A stretch of DNA of 64,000 nucleotides from Psychrobacter sp. LV10R520-6 (GCF_900182925.1 NZ_LT900024.1:1178001-1242000), one strand, 5' to 3'; positions 36,612 through 46,247 are shown, counted from the stretch's first letter. Notes: generated from the sequence alone by a model not told the origin. A program made the numbers and translations.

Positions 36612-36679
36612 GCGACTCCACTTATCATTTTGACTTATCATTTAGGCCTCTGAACATTTAAGCAAAATTGCGTGAATTA

Positions 36680-37294
36680 TTAATTTGTTTCTGCTACGCC
36701 CTCTATGTATAGCGCTTCCAAAGATAACGCCATATCTTCCGCAATGTCATGCACAGCGCTACTATCAATATCCCTCTGGGCAAAGGCGCGCAGCCCCATA
36801 ACTTCGGCTTGCAATCGCCGACCAAGGCGCACAGGATCTAGCTGATTGTCTAATTCTCCAAGCCGCTGGGATTCAGTAAAGCTATTTGTAAAGTGGGTCT
36901 CCATACCTGCCAGCATGCCCTCGACTTTATGCAACGCTGACTGCTCGCGTTCGCCCAGCTCCAATAAGCTTTTGACTAACATACAGGCGCGACTTGGCAA
37001 CTCTTTATCACGTAGTCCGCCAAGCAGACGTAAGTAAGCCGCCAGTCCTAGCAGTGGAGAGCTGTGGGCATTCAAGGTGCATTCTAGCTCAACCATAGCA
37101 TTACGAGCATAGTAGTCGAGTGCTTCTTGAAACAATCCATCTTTGCTACCAAAAGCGGCGTAGATACTACCAGGGCGCATATCGAGCGCTTTTTCTATAT
37201 CTTTTAATGAGGTGGCATGAAAACCCTTTTGCCAGAACAGCTGTAAAGCTCGATCCAGAGAGTCTTGCCGATTGTGAAGTGTTGCACGAGCCAT
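36680..37294 (-). CDS. TetR/AcrR-family repressor 2
   Basis: The 204-residue regulator has the helix-turn-helix FHATSLKDIEKALDMRPGSI followed by YAAFGSKDGLFQEALDYYAR. It is a relative of TetR 1, with the same PGSIYAAFGSKD recognition region. It is divergent from the HAD gene, with a palindromic operator at 37366-37381 between them. The same palindrome type precedes the CMD-DsbA operon, so this protein is the best candidate regulator of both. Confidence 0.92.
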   Translation of the reverse strand: MARATLHNRQDSLDRALQLFWQKGFHATSLKDIEKALDMRPGSIYAAFGSKDGLFQEALDYYARNAMVELECTLNAHSSPLLGLAAYLRLLGGLRDKELPSRACMLVKSLLELGEREQSALHKVEGMLAGMETHFTNSFTESQRLGELDNQLDPVRLGRRLQAEVMGLRAFAQRDIDSSAVHDIAEDMALSLEALYIEGVAETN

Positions 37295-37365
37295 AGTTCA
37301 TTCCAGTTTTTTCAAGCCGTGGACTTATATAATAAATATATAATAAAGAAGCACGACCCTATAAT

Positions 37366-37381
37366 TTGAGTGACTGCTCAA
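37366..37381. promoter_or_regulatory. TetR-type operator candidate, site C
   Basis: TTGAGTGACTGCTCAA differs from site B at one position. It sits in the divergent promoter region between TetR 2 and the HAD hydrolase, 72 bases from the TetR start. Confidence 0.65.
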
Positions 37382-37477
37382 TTTTATCTTGAATAGTCTT
37401 TACAGTCCAGTTAAAGTTAAATACCAAAGCTATAGTGCGCTCCTTATTTTATCGACTATACAAAAAAAGGCTGCATC

Positions 37478-38173
37478 ATGTCTCAGAATAAATTTCCCTC
37501 TATTATTGTATTTGACGTCAATGAAACTCTGCTCGATATCACTACCCTTGAGCCTCTGTTTGAGCGCGTATTCGGTGATCAAGCCATCATGCGAGAATGG
37601 TTCGCACAGCTGGTACTTTACTCACAAACCATGACTCTATCCGGTCTTTATGTCTCCTTTGGTGAGCTTGGTGTCGGCGCATTAAAGATGGTTGCCACTA
37701 TTCATCAAACAGACATTGCAGACAGTGATGTTGCAGAGTTAAAAGAGCGCTTAAGCAATATGCCAGCCCATCCCGACGTTATTCCCGCACTCACCCGCTT
37801 GCGAGATGCAGGATTTCGGTTGGTTACTCTGACCAACTCACCTAGCAGCGCTTCTCCCACTCCATTAGAAAAAGCAGGCTTGAGCCAGTTTTTTGAGCAT
37901 ACCTTTAGCATCGAGACCGTCAGTAAGTTCAAACCTGCTCCTGAAACCTATAATATGGTCGCGAAAGCATTGTCAGTCGACACCTCAGACTTGTGCCTTG
38001 TTGCCTGTCACCTTTGGGATATTATAGGGGCGCAAGCAGCTGGCTGCCGTGGTGCATTTCTCACACGACCACATAATACTATTATTTCAGCACCTGGCGT
38101 ACCTTTACCGGATTTGGTCGCATCAGAGCTAACTGCTCTCGCTGATCAAATCATTCTTCACAAGGAAAGATAA
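37478..38173 (+). CDS. HAD hydrolase, haloacid dehalogenase type II-like
   Basis: The 231-residue protein has HAD motif I IIVFDVNETLLD with the nucleophile Asp, motif II VTLTNSPSS, the Lys in SKFKPAPETYNMVA and a motif III/IV region ACHLWDIIGAQAAGCRGAFL. This fits the type II 2-haloacid dehalogenase group, though phosphatase activity is equally possible. The D/HLWD sequence in motif IV replaces the usual HxWD by a single residue change. The gene is probably controlled by TetR 2 through site C. Confidence 0.85.
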   Translation: MSQNKFPSIIVFDVNETLLDITTLEPLFERVFGDQAIMREWFAQLVLYSQTMTLSGLYVSFGELGVGALKMVATIHQTDIADSDVAELKERLSNMPAHPDVIPALTRLRDAGFRLVTLTNSPSSASPTPLEKAGLSQFFEHTFSIETVSKFKPAPETYNMVAKALSVDTSDLCLVACHLWDIIGAQAAGCRGAFLTRPHNTIISAPGVPLPDLVASELTALADQIILHKER

Positions 38174-38251
38174 CTTAATTGTATTAGGGCGTGTTGATCG
38201 TTTCTTACTAAAACCAGTATTATGCTATAACCAATTATAAATACTGAACAT

Positions 38252-38309
38252 TGACATACTCCCCCCACTTTCACATGGCTCAAGTGGGGGATTCTAAAAG
38301 CCGAAGCTC
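38252..38309 (-). ncRNA. Candidate omega RNA 3' end and right-end hairpin
   Basis: Past the tnpB stop the minus strand forms a CCCCCACTT/AAGTGGGGG hairpin (38272-38280 with 38282-38290 area) and then reaches the element end. In TnpB systems this region, joined to the end of tnpB, makes the guide RNA, and the guide is the flanking host DNA. Here that would be about 38230-38250 read on the minus strand. Confidence 0.5.
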
Positions 38310-39617
38310 TTAGGTGACATCCTCACGGTTGTCACAAGTTTTCTGTTTCAACGGGCGACCTTTACTGCATCCTCCCTCCACAGACAAAACGGCATGTCCT
38401 GCCGCCAATACATTACGTGCCGCATTAAAATCTGCGTTCGCAACATACATACATTTAACGCACTCAAATTTTGCCTGAGTACGCCTACTTTCTTTCGCCA
38501 CATGCTTGCATTTAGAGCAGGTTTGGCTGGTGTATCTTGGGTTTACCTTAATGAGTAACCCACCGCGCCATTGCTGCTTATACTCAAGCATTACGGTCAT
38601 CATATGCCAACCTTGATCCAAAATTGATTTATTCAATCCTGACTTAGCTTTGACATTACGCCCTTTTTGAACGGTTGTACCGCTTGCGGATTTCGACATA
38701 TTGGCTACTTTTAAATCTTCAACAACGATCATGGCGTGGCTTTTGCTGAGCGTGGTGGTGACTTTATGCAAGTAGTCATGGCGAATATTGGCAATATGAT
38801 GATGTAACTTTTGAATCTTACGATTTTGCTTTTTCCAGTTTTCGCTAAATTTTACTTTCTTACTTAATCGACGCTGTAATTTGGCAAGTTTGATTTGATT
38901 GGCTTTAAAGCTGTTTTTGGGCTTGATGTACTGACCGCTTGAGGTGGTGAGTAGTTTTGTGATCCCCATATCCAAACCTAACGCACTTTTAGAAGGATGG
39001 ATTGGGTTTTCCAGTAACGCTTTCTCAGTGCCAAATGACACGTACCAGTGACCTGATTTCTTGCTAAGGGTGACATTTTTGATTGTGCCGATAATGGCTT
39101 GAGATTTTCTAAACTTCACCAAACCAATGCCATTAGGTAGTTTCACCCGATTGCCCTCGACACGGCAGTATTTATCAAACTGAACCAAGCGAATTGAATC
39201 GCAGCCATCTGATTTATGCTTGAATCTTGGCATCAGCGCCCGTAACTGGATTTCTGACCCATCAGCCCGTTTAAAAAACTTGGGTTTTCTAGGTTTCTTT
39301 TTATTTTCTTTTAATCGTGCATGTACTTTAGGGTCAAAAAATCGTGACCAAGCAGCCGCAAGATCGCGTACCTTTTGTTGCAAAGACACCGCATTAGAAT
39401 GGGTTTTTAAAAAGCCAAAATCAGGATTGTTCTTTAAATCCATGATTTTATTAACGAGATTAGTGGCGTTGATAAACTCATTTTTGGCAAACATCTCAAG
39501 CGATATTGCCAGCATTTGATTCCAAACAAAACGTGCAGAGCCGACCAGATTATTTAAAATAACCTCTTGCTCCGAATTAGGCTCAAGCCTAAATTTATAC
39601 GCTTTGTTGATTTTCAT
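38310..39617 (-). CDS. tnpB: TnpB RNA-guided nuclease (IS605 OrfB)
   Basis: The 435-residue protein is a full-length TnpB. The N-terminal helix-turn-helix opens MKINKAYKFRLEPNSEQEVI. RuvC residues lie in GLDMGITKLLTTSSGQ (Asp), MIVVEDLKVANM (Glu) and NADFNAARNVLAAG (Asp). A four-Cys zinc finger is present (CSKCKHVAKESR and FECVKCMYVANA). No disruptions are seen. It cuts DNA next to a short target motif using an RNA from the element's end and helps retain the element. Confidence 0.93.
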   Translation of the reverse strand: MKINKAYKFRLEPNSEQEVILNNLVGSARFVWNQMLAISLEMFAKNEFINATNLVNKIMDLKNNPDFGFLKTHSNAVSLQQKVRDLAAAWSRFFDPKVHARLKENKKKPRKPKFFKRADGSEIQLRALMPRFKHKSDGCDSIRLVQFDKYCRVEGNRVKLPNGIGLVKFRKSQAIIGTIKNVTLSKKSGHWYVSFGTEKALLENPIHPSKSALGLDMGITKLLTTSSGQYIKPKNSFKANQIKLAKLQRRLSKKVKFSENWKKQNRKIQKLHHHIANIRHDYLHKVTTTLSKSHAMIVVEDLKVANMSKSASGTTVQKGRNVKAKSGLNKSILDQGWHMMTVMLEYKQQWRGGLLIKVNPRYTSQTCSKCKHVAKESRRTQAKFECVKCMYVANADFNAARNVLAAGHAVLSVEGGCSKGRPLKQKTCDNREDVT

Positions 39618-39691
39618 AAATGCTTTCTTTATTAATGAGTGTGTATTTGATAATATGTAGATAATACTAGCACTTAAGAGTTTTTATTACA

Positions 39692-40090
39692 ATGAGTGAG
39701 ATATATAAAAATCGCCATGCGGCCTTTAATCTCCATGTTCACTTGGTTTTTATTACCAAGTATCGAAGAAAGGTATTGGGCGGGGTGCATCACAAGTATT
39801 TCAGTGAGTGTGTTGCTGAGGTATGCAAGAGCTTTGATGCTGAGTTAAAAGAATGTAACGGTGGAGCAGATCACATCCACATGCTTATCCAGTACCCGCC
39901 AACGGTGCAATTAAGCAAATTGGTCAATAACTTAAAATCAGTCACCAGTAGACGAATGAGGGGTGATTTCATTGACTTGAGAGCTGCTTATGCCAAACCT
40001 GTGCTTTGGTCACGATCATATTTTGCAAGCTCTTGTGGTGGCGCTCCATTAGAAATTATTAAGCAATACATTCAGAACCAGCAAGGCTAA
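39692..40090 (+). CDS. tnpA: IS200-type transposase TnpA (HUH/Y1)
   Basis: The 132-residue single-strand transposase has the HUH metal site GGADHIHMLIQYPP, the N-terminal HVHLVFITKYRRKVL, and a C-terminal helix with the nucleophile Tyr in IIKQYIQNQ. It appears intact. Its start lies 74 bases from the divergent tnpB start. Confidence 0.93.
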   Translation: MSEIYKNRHAAFNLHVHLVFITKYRRKVLGGVHHKYFSECVAEVCKSFDAELKECNGGADHIHMLIQYPPTVQLSKLVNNLKSVTSRRMRGDFIDLRAAYAKPVLWSRSYFASSCGGAPLEIIKQYIQNQQG

Positions 40091-40109
40091 CAAGCGATGC
40101 GAAATTCAC

Positions 40110-40132
40110 CTCCACCCTGATGTCGGGTGGAG
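40110..40132. repeat. IS605 left-end hairpin
   Basis: CTCCACCC (40110-40117) pairs perfectly with GGGTGGAG (40125-40132) around a 7-base loop. It is the end opposite the tnpB-side hairpin and a likely TnpA recognition site. Confidence 0.7.
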
Positions 40133-40367
40133 TCCTCTTTCGCTTTTTTGATAGGCATTTATTAGAGATAAGCAATGACACAAAAATTCCTTTATCCAAT
40201 CTAATAAACAATTGTTAATATTGAGGCTAATAACGAAATTTTATTGTAATACAGCTATTAGCCCTTTAATTATTTATCTAATTTTTGATGTAAGCTATTT
40301 GTATGTTTAACCAGTACCAACCGCCAAATAGATTTATCCTCTTCTCCCAAGTAAAAAGGATTTTACG

Positions 40368-42323
40368 ATGCAAAACTCAATCTCGAAACTTCAGCAAGAT
40401 ACTAGTAACCACAATTCTCAGAACAAAGCAAAAATCAAAGCCGCTATCTTACTTATCAGTAGCACCTTCCTAATATCTGTATCCGCTCATGCCCTTGAAC
40501 CAACAGCCAATACTATAAATAACACTTCAATAAATACTAGCGCCATAAACCTAGCTATTATGACTGACGCCCCAACGGTATTGTCGGAGACCCAACGTAT
40601 TACGATTAATGCGCCTAATAGTATTAAGAAAACACCCAACACAACCATAACCACGACCACAGCTAAGACCGATCAGGCTATTTACTCTGAGGACGCTATT
40701 GAACATCCGTTATGGGCAAAAAACGGTATGGTGGCGACCCAAGAAGCCATCGCCTCTGATATTGGATTAAAGATTCTTAAACAAGGCGGTAATGCCGTCG
40801 ATGCCTCAGTTGCTGTTGGCTTTGCACTCGCTGTCACGCTGCCTCGCGCTGGTAATATCGGTGGTGGTGGTTTTATGATGATCTATGATGCCAAACAAGG
40901 CAAAACGGTAGCACTCGATTACCGTGAAAAAGCACCTAGCAGTGCTTCACGTGATATGTATCTCGATGCTGATGGCAATGCCGTCAGTGATTTGTCTCGC
41001 TATCACGGCTTAGCCATCGGTGTTCCAGGAACCGTAGCCGGCATGCTAAAAGCGTTAGAAGATCATGGAACTATGAGCCGCGGTCAAGTAATGGCACCCG
41101 CGATTGCATTGGCCGAGGATGGTATTGAAGTTACCGCCGGCCTGACTGAATCATTAGAAGCATTGAGTGAGCGCATGCAAAAGTGGCCAAGTACTAAAAA
41201 GATCTTCTTTAAACCGGATGGTAGCGCCTATCAACCTGGTGAACGCTTAAAACAGCCAGAGCTTGCCCACTCACTTAAGCTGATTGCTGCTCAAGGGGCA
41301 GATGGATTTTATAAAGGCGAAACTGCCCGTAAAATAGTCAAAGCAGTGAATGAGGCTGGCGGTAGTATGAGCTTGCAAGATCTGGCCAATTATCAAGCCA
41401 TCGCTCGTAAGCCAGTAAAAGGCAATTATCGCGGTTATGAGATTGTCTCTATGCCACCGCCCTCCTCTGGCGGTATTCATATCGTACAGATTTTAAATAT
41501 TTTAGAAGGCTATCCATTAAAAGACTATGGTCAAAATAGCGCCCAAACCATTCACTTGATGGCTGAAGCAATGCAGCTGGCTTATGCCGATCGGGCAGAG
41601 TATTTAGGTGATGCCGACTTCGTTGACGTGCCTGTCAGTGGCTTAACTGCTCGCCCTTATGCGGATAAACTGCGTTCCCTAATTGATCCCAATAAAGCCA
41701 CGCCTGCCGCAACGGTTAAAGCCAATAACCCACTACCTTATGAGAGCGATCAAACCACCCACTTCTCTATTGTTGATAAAGATGGCAATGCAGTGGCGAA
41801 TACCTATACATTGAACTTCTCTTATGGCACGGGCATGGTCGCTGAAGGTACGGGTATTTTATTAAATAATGAAATGGATGACTTTTCAGCCAAGCCTGGT
41901 GTCCCTAACGGTTATGGCCTACTTGGCGGTGAAGCCAATGCCGTCGAAGGAGACAAACGTCCTTTGTCTTCTATGAGTCCAACGCTAGTATTTAAAGACA
42001 GCAAACCTTATATCGTCACCGGCAGCCCAGGTGGTAGCCGTATTATCACTACCGTCACCCAAGTTATCTCTAACGTCATTGACCATGATATGAATATCGC
42101 AGAAGCCACTCATGCGCCGCGTATTCATGATCAATGGTTACCTGATGAGATTCGTATCGAAAAAGCGCTGAATGTCGATACTATTAAAAAGCTAGAGTCG
42201 ATGGGTCATACCGTCAGCCCGCAAGCGTCTATGGGTTCAACACAGTCTATTATGATTACCCCAACGGGCATATATGGATCTTCAGATCCTCGTATCGTGG
42301 ATGCGGCGGTGGTAGGATACTAA
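40368..42323 (+). CDS. ggt: Gamma-glutamyltransferase
   Basis: It hydrolyses or transfers the gamma-glutamyl group of glutathione in the periplasm. The 651-residue precursor has an N-terminal export segment (about 23-42, IKAAILLISSTFLISVSAHA) and an unusual Thr/Asn-rich stretch to about 105. The mature fold follows, with VATQEAIASDIGLKILKQGG and NIGGGGFMMIYD. The autoprocessing site puts Thr463 (in SDQTTHFSIVDKDGNAVANT) at the start of the small subunit. The C-terminal MSPTLVF and GSPGGSRIITTV loops are intact. Its products feed the 5-oxoproline route encoded at 10-14 kb. Confidence 0.95.
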   Translation: MQNSISKLQQDTSNHNSQNKAKIKAAILLISSTFLISVSAHALEPTANTINNTSINTSAINLAIMTDAPTVLSETQRITINAPNSIKKTPNTTITTTTAKTDQAIYSEDAIEHPLWAKNGMVATQEAIASDIGLKILKQGGNAVDASVAVGFALAVTLPRAGNIGGGGFMMIYDAKQGKTVALDYREKAPSSASRDMYLDADGNAVSDLSRYHGLAIGVPGTVAGMLKALEDHGTMSRGQVMAPAIALAEDGIEVTAGLTESLEALSERMQKWPSTKKIFFKPDGSAYQPGERLKQPELAHSLKLIAAQGADGFYKGETARKIVKAVNEAGGSMSLQDLANYQAIARKPVKGNYRGYEIVSMPPPSSGGIHIVQILNILEGYPLKDYGQNSAQTIHLMAEAMQLAYADRAEYLGDADFVDVPVSGLTARPYADKLRSLIDPNKATPAATVKANNPLPYESDQTTHFSIVDKDGNAVANTYTLNFSYGTGMVAEGTGILLNNEMDDFSAKPGVPNGYGLLGGEANAVEGDKRPLSSMSPTLVFKDSKPYIVTGSPGGSRIITTVTQVISNVIDHDMNIAEATHAPRIHDQWLPDEIRIEKALNVDTIKKLESMGHTVSPQASMGSTQSIMITPTGIYGSSDPRIVDAAVVGY

Positions 42324-42425
42324 AATGGTGGGCTGTTAGTTTGGTTTATTGTTGAGCTTTTGATAATAGATAGGTTTTACGAAACTGGATGGTCGACAAT
42401 CCAGTTCGCTAAGGAGAGCAGCAGT

Positions 42426-43910
42426 ATGAACCAGATTCAAAGACCTGATAAAGCCGCATTAGTGCATATGTTTCGGGCATTTATTGAGCCTGAGTATGTG
42501 ATCAGTGATGAGGAAACCCAAAGGCCTTACGAGTGTGATGGCTTATCTGTATATTGTGATATGCCATTGATAGTGGTGTTACCAGATACGGTCGAGCAAG
42601 TGCAGGAAGTGATGCGACTCTGTCACCGCTATCAAATTCCTGTGGTGGCGCGTGGTGCTGGCACCGGTCTTTGTGCAGGTGCTATGCCCAACCCTGATGG
42701 CGTATTGCTGGTATTGTCTCGTTTTAAACATATTCTTGAAATCGATCCCCTAGCGCGTAGCGCGCGCTTGCAACCAGGCGTCCGTAACTTAGCCATTAGT
42801 GAAGCGGCAAGCATACATGGCTTATACTATGGTCCGGACCCCTCCTCACAGATTGCTTGTACCATAGGTGGTAATGTTGCAGAAAACTCTGGCGGTGTAC
42901 ATTGTCTTAAATATGGATTAACGGTACATAACTTATTAAAAGTAGATATGGTTACTGTTGAAGGAGACCTGATTAGCCTTGGTAGTGAAGGACTGGACAG
43001 TAACGGCTTTGATTTAATGGCCTTAATTACCGGTTCTGAAGGCTTGTTGGGCATAGTTACTGAAGTGACGGTCAAACTGTTACCTAGCCCTGAAAAGGCA
43101 CAGGTGATTATGGCAGCTTTCGATAATGTACAGACAGCAGGTGACGCGGTAGGTGATGTGATTGCCAAAGGGATTATTCCGGCTGGCCTTGAGATGATGG
43201 ACAGCCTAGCGATTATAGCTGCCGAGGCCTTTGTTCATGCTGGTTATCCTACCGATGCTAAGGCGTTGCTGCTATGTGAATTAGATGGTAGCGAAGCTGA
43301 AGTTAAAGAACAAATCGCGGAAGTCGAGCAACTTTTTATTCAGCTGGGTGCCACCTCAACTCGGGTATCTCAGAGCGAGGCGGAACGCGCTTTATTATGG
43401 AAAGGCCGTAAGTCAGCGTTTCCGGCCGTAGGTCGGATATCAGCGGATTACTATTGCATGGATGGCACCATTCCTCGTAGCCAACTTGCTCATGTACTGA
43501 CTGAGATGCAACAACTCTCAGAACACTACGGTTTACGAGTAGCCAATGTGTTTCATGCGGGCGATGGTAATTTACACCCCTTGATTTTATTTGACGCCAA
43601 TGTGCCTGGTGATTTTGAAAAAACCGAAGAATTTGGTGGTCGCATCTTAGAGCTATGCGTAGAAGTGGGTGGCTGTATCACAGGTGAGCATGGCGTGGGA
43701 ATAGAAAAGATTCGGCAAATGAGGGTACAGTTTAACGAGCAGGAGTTAATCCAGTTTCACGCTATTAAACACGCCTTTGATCCTGCTGGCACTCTCAATC
43801 CGGGTAAAGGAATTCCTGTGCTGAAGAATTGTCAGGAATATCGTGCACTAGATATGGGCAAAGGCGATATGGGTAAAAGTGAGTCATTGCAGCAGGGAGA
43901 GCCAGCATGA
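42426..43910 (+). CDS. glcD: Glycolate oxidase subunit GlcD (FAD-linked)
   Basis: This is the FAD subunit of the GlcDEF complex that oxidises glycolate (or D-lactate) to glyoxylate at the membrane. The ATG at 42426 (MNQIQRPDK) has AAGGAG nine bases upstream; a TTG at 42360 is rejected. The product is 494 residues. FAD-binding motifs include VPVVARGAGTGLCAGAMP and PSSQIACTIGGNVAENSGG. The C-terminal half has VFHAGDGNLHPLI and GEHGVGIEK. It overlaps glcE by 4 bases. Confidence 0.94.
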   Translation: MNQIQRPDKAALVHMFRAFIEPEYVISDEETQRPYECDGLSVYCDMPLIVVLPDTVEQVQEVMRLCHRYQIPVVARGAGTGLCAGAMPNPDGVLLVLSRFKHILEIDPLARSARLQPGVRNLAISEAASIHGLYYGPDPSSQIACTIGGNVAENSGGVHCLKYGLTVHNLLKVDMVTVEGDLISLGSEGLDSNGFDLMALITGSEGLLGIVTEVTVKLLPSPEKAQVIMAAFDNVQTAGDAVGDVIAKGIIPAGLEMMDSLAIIAAEAFVHAGYPTDAKALLLCELDGSEAEVKEQIAEVEQLFIQLGATSTRVSQSEAERALLWKGRKSAFPAVGRISADYYCMDGTIPRSQLAHVLTEMQQLSEHYGLRVANVFHAGDGNLHPLILFDANVPGDFEKTEEFGGRILELCVEVGGCITGEHGVGIEKIRQMRVQFNEQELIQFHAIKHAFDPAGTLNPGKGIPVLKNCQEYRALDMGKGDMGKSESLQQGEPA

Positions 43911-44968
43911 AGGATATCAGTCATGAGCTGATCGAGCGGGTTAAACAGGCCAGCACCGATGGTACTAAGTTAAAAATAATTGGTGGTGGTAGTAAACATT
44001 TCATGGGTCGCCAATCAGAGGGTAAACCCCTTAGTCTTGTCGAGCACAGCGGTATTGTCAGTTATGAGCCTATTGAACTGGTACTTACCGCCCGAGCGGG
44101 TACACCGCTAATCGAGATCAGCGCTGCTTTGGCCGAGCACAATCAAAGACTGGCGTTTGAGCCGCCGCTATTTGACGGACGAGCGACCCTAGGCGGTACT
44201 TTGGCTTGCCATTTATCGGGACCAGGCCGACCGTGGAATGGCTCGGTAAGAGACCATGTACTAGGTATTCGCTTAATCAACGGGCGCGCAGAAGAACTAC
44301 GCTTTGGTGGGCAGGTGATGAAAAACGTGGCAGGATATGATGTCTCACGCATGCAGGCTGGCGCGATGGGGACCTTAGGGGTGATTAGCGAGGTCAGTCT
44401 AAAAGTGATGCCCAAACCTGCCGCTACCATAACACTTAAGTGGGAAATGAATGCGGCGCAAGCTATTGCAGAGATGAATCGTTTGGCGGGACAATCTAAG
44501 CCCCTAACTGCGGCTTGTTGGTTTGATAATCATCTCTACTTGCGTCTGGAAGGCGCTCGTAGTGCGGTAGACAGTACCGTTAGTCAGTGGCAAGGCACAG
44601 TGCTAGAGGATGGAAATGATCTGTGGGCACAATTACGCGAGCAGCAATTGGATTACTTTTCTAACCAAGATGCTCCCTTATGGCGATTTTCAGTTAATAG
44701 TAATGCCAAGCACTTTTTGCCAGAGGAAGATTGGCTGCTTGACTGGGGCGGTAGCCAACGCTGGCTACGCGGTGATTTTGCAGCTGACGAATTAGAAGCG
44801 CTGGCTGAGAGCGCGGGTGGCCAAGTAAGCCTTTATCGTGGTGGCGATCGACTGCAAGACGTTTTCCACACACAGCCTGAGGCGCTGCGTCAACTTCACC
44901 AACGGCTTAAGCACGCCTTCGATCCGAGCGGAATTTTTAATCCCAGTCGTCTCTATAGCTGGATGTAA
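43907..44968 (+). CDS. glcE: Glycolate oxidase subunit GlcE
   Basis: The 353-residue FAD-binding subunit has GGGSKHFMGRQ, DGRATLGGTLACHLSGPGRP and MKNVAGYDVSRMQAGAMGTL. It starts within the glcD stop (ATGA), indicating coupled translation. Length is typical. Confidence 0.93.
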   Translation: MKDISHELIERVKQASTDGTKLKIIGGGSKHFMGRQSEGKPLSLVEHSGIVSYEPIELVLTARAGTPLIEISAALAEHNQRLAFEPPLFDGRATLGGTLACHLSGPGRPWNGSVRDHVLGIRLINGRAEELRFGGQVMKNVAGYDVSRMQAGAMGTLGVISEVSLKVMPKPAATITLKWEMNAAQAIAEMNRLAGQSKPLTAACWFDNHLYLRLEGARSAVDSTVSQWQGTVLEDGNDLWAQLREQQLDYFSNQDAPLWRFSVNSNAKHFLPEEDWLLDWGGSQRWLRGDFAADELEALAESAGGQVSLYRGGDRLQDVFHTQPEALRQLHQRLKHAFDPSGIFNPSRLYSWM

Positions 44969-45035
44969 TAGCTGAATATAGTAGCTATATCTGATAGCTG
45001 AATGGAATAGCTAAAAGTAATAATAAGAGGACGTC

Positions 45036-46247
45036 ATGCGTACAAAAATTAATGTGAAGTATCTGGATCACCCAGAAATTCAGGAAGCCGATTCTATTTT
45101 GCGCAGCTGTGTACACTGTGGATTTTGTAATGCGACTTGTCCCACTTATCAAGAGCTAGGCGATGAACGAGATGGTCCACGTGGACGTATTTATATGATT
45201 AAGCAGCTACTAGAAACCGGTGATATCAGCGAAAAATCGCAGACTCACTTAGACCGTTGTTTGACCTGTCGTAGTTGTGAGACCACCTGCCCTTCTGGTG
45301 TAAAATATGGCCGCTTAGCCGAAATAGGCCGTGGCATCATGGAAAATCAACTGGAACGACCCTTTCAGCAGAAGCTTTTACGCTGGTTGATACGTAAGGT
45401 TTTGCCCTACTCACGTCGCTTTGGGGCTTTGTTACATTTAGGACAGTTAGGGCGACCACTATTGCCCAATAGTCTTAAAACTAAAGTACCCGTCAGACAG
45501 GTTAAGCGCTCTTTGCCAACACAACAACACACGCGCCAAATGTTAGTACTAGGAGGATGTGCTCAACCTTCAGCTACCCCCAACACTAATATTGTAGCGG
45601 CCCGCGTGCTCGACAAATTAGGCATTGGCTTGTTCACCGCGCCTAAAGCCGGATGCTGCGGGGCAGTGAATTATCATCTTTCTGCCCATGAAGAAGGGCT
45701 GGCATTTATGCGCCGTAATATCGATGCTTGGTGGCCCCATATTGAGATGGGAGTAGAAGCCATTGTTATTAGTGCCTCTGGCTGCGGCTCGATGGTCAAA
45801 GATTATGGTGAAAAACTGAGTCAGGACCCTGCTTATGCGGCTAAAGCACAACGGGTTAGTGAGCTCGCTAAGGATCTTAGCGAAGTATTATTTAAAGAAG
45901 ATTTGGGTCAGCTAGAGTTACAAGGCATCGGTCGCAAAACAGCTGTGCACTGCCCTTGCTCTTTGCAACATGCTCAGCAGTTGGGTGGTCAAGTTGAACA
46001 AATTTTGCAGCAAGCCGGTATCGAGCTGACCCGTACCAAGGACGGACATTTATGCTGCGGTTCTGCGGGAACCTACTCAATCCTTCAACCAGAGATGAGC
46101 CAACAATTACTGACCAATAAGTTAGCGGACTTAACGATTGGTAATCCAGAACAAATAGTGACTGCTAACGTTGGTTGCCAGCTGCACTTAAGTACCAAAT
46201 CATCAGTACCAGTGAAGCACTGGATTGAATTGTTAGATCCGCAGTAG
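45036..46247 (+). CDS. glcF: Glycolate oxidase iron-sulfur subunit GlcF
   Basis: The 403-residue protein has two [4Fe-4S] ferredoxin motifs (CVHCGFCNATCP and CLTCRSCETTCPSG) and two CCG domains (KAGCCGAVNYH and HLCCGSAGTY). It passes electrons from GlcD/E to the quinone pool. GAGG lies six bases before the ATG. No glcC regulator or permease gene accompanies the trio. Confidence 0.95.
   Translation: MRTKINVKYLDHPEIQEADSILRSCVHCGFCNATCPTYQELGDERDGPRGRIYMIKQLLETGDISEKSQTHLDRCLTCRSCETTCPSGVKYGRLAEIGRGIMENQLERPFQQKLLRWLIRKVLPYSRRFGALLHLGQLGRPLLPNSLKTKVPVRQVKRSLPTQQHTRQMLVLGGCAQPSATPNTNIVAARVLDKLGIGLFTAPKAGCCGAVNYHLSAHEEGLAFMRRNIDAWWPHIEMGVEAIVISASGCGSMVKDYGEKLSQDPAYAAKAQRVSELAKDLSEVLFKEDLGQLELQGIGRKTAVHCPCSLQHAQQLGGQVEQILQQAGIELTRTKDGHLCCGSAGTYSILQPEMSQQLLTNKLADLTIGNPEQIVTANVGCQLHLSTKSSVPVKHWIELLDPQ

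Larger units (their letters stand above)
38250..40150. mobile_element. IS200/IS605-family element with divergent tnpA and tnpB
   Basis: Intact tnpA (plus strand) and tnpB (minus strand) are divergent. A subterminal hairpin lies beyond each gene: one by the tnpB end (38272-38290) and one by the tnpA end (40110-40132). The tnpB side ends, read on the minus strand, in GGGGGGAGTATGTCAAT, a common ending in this family. Exact tips cannot be fixed because these elements lack inverted repeats and target duplications. Confidence 0.88.
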
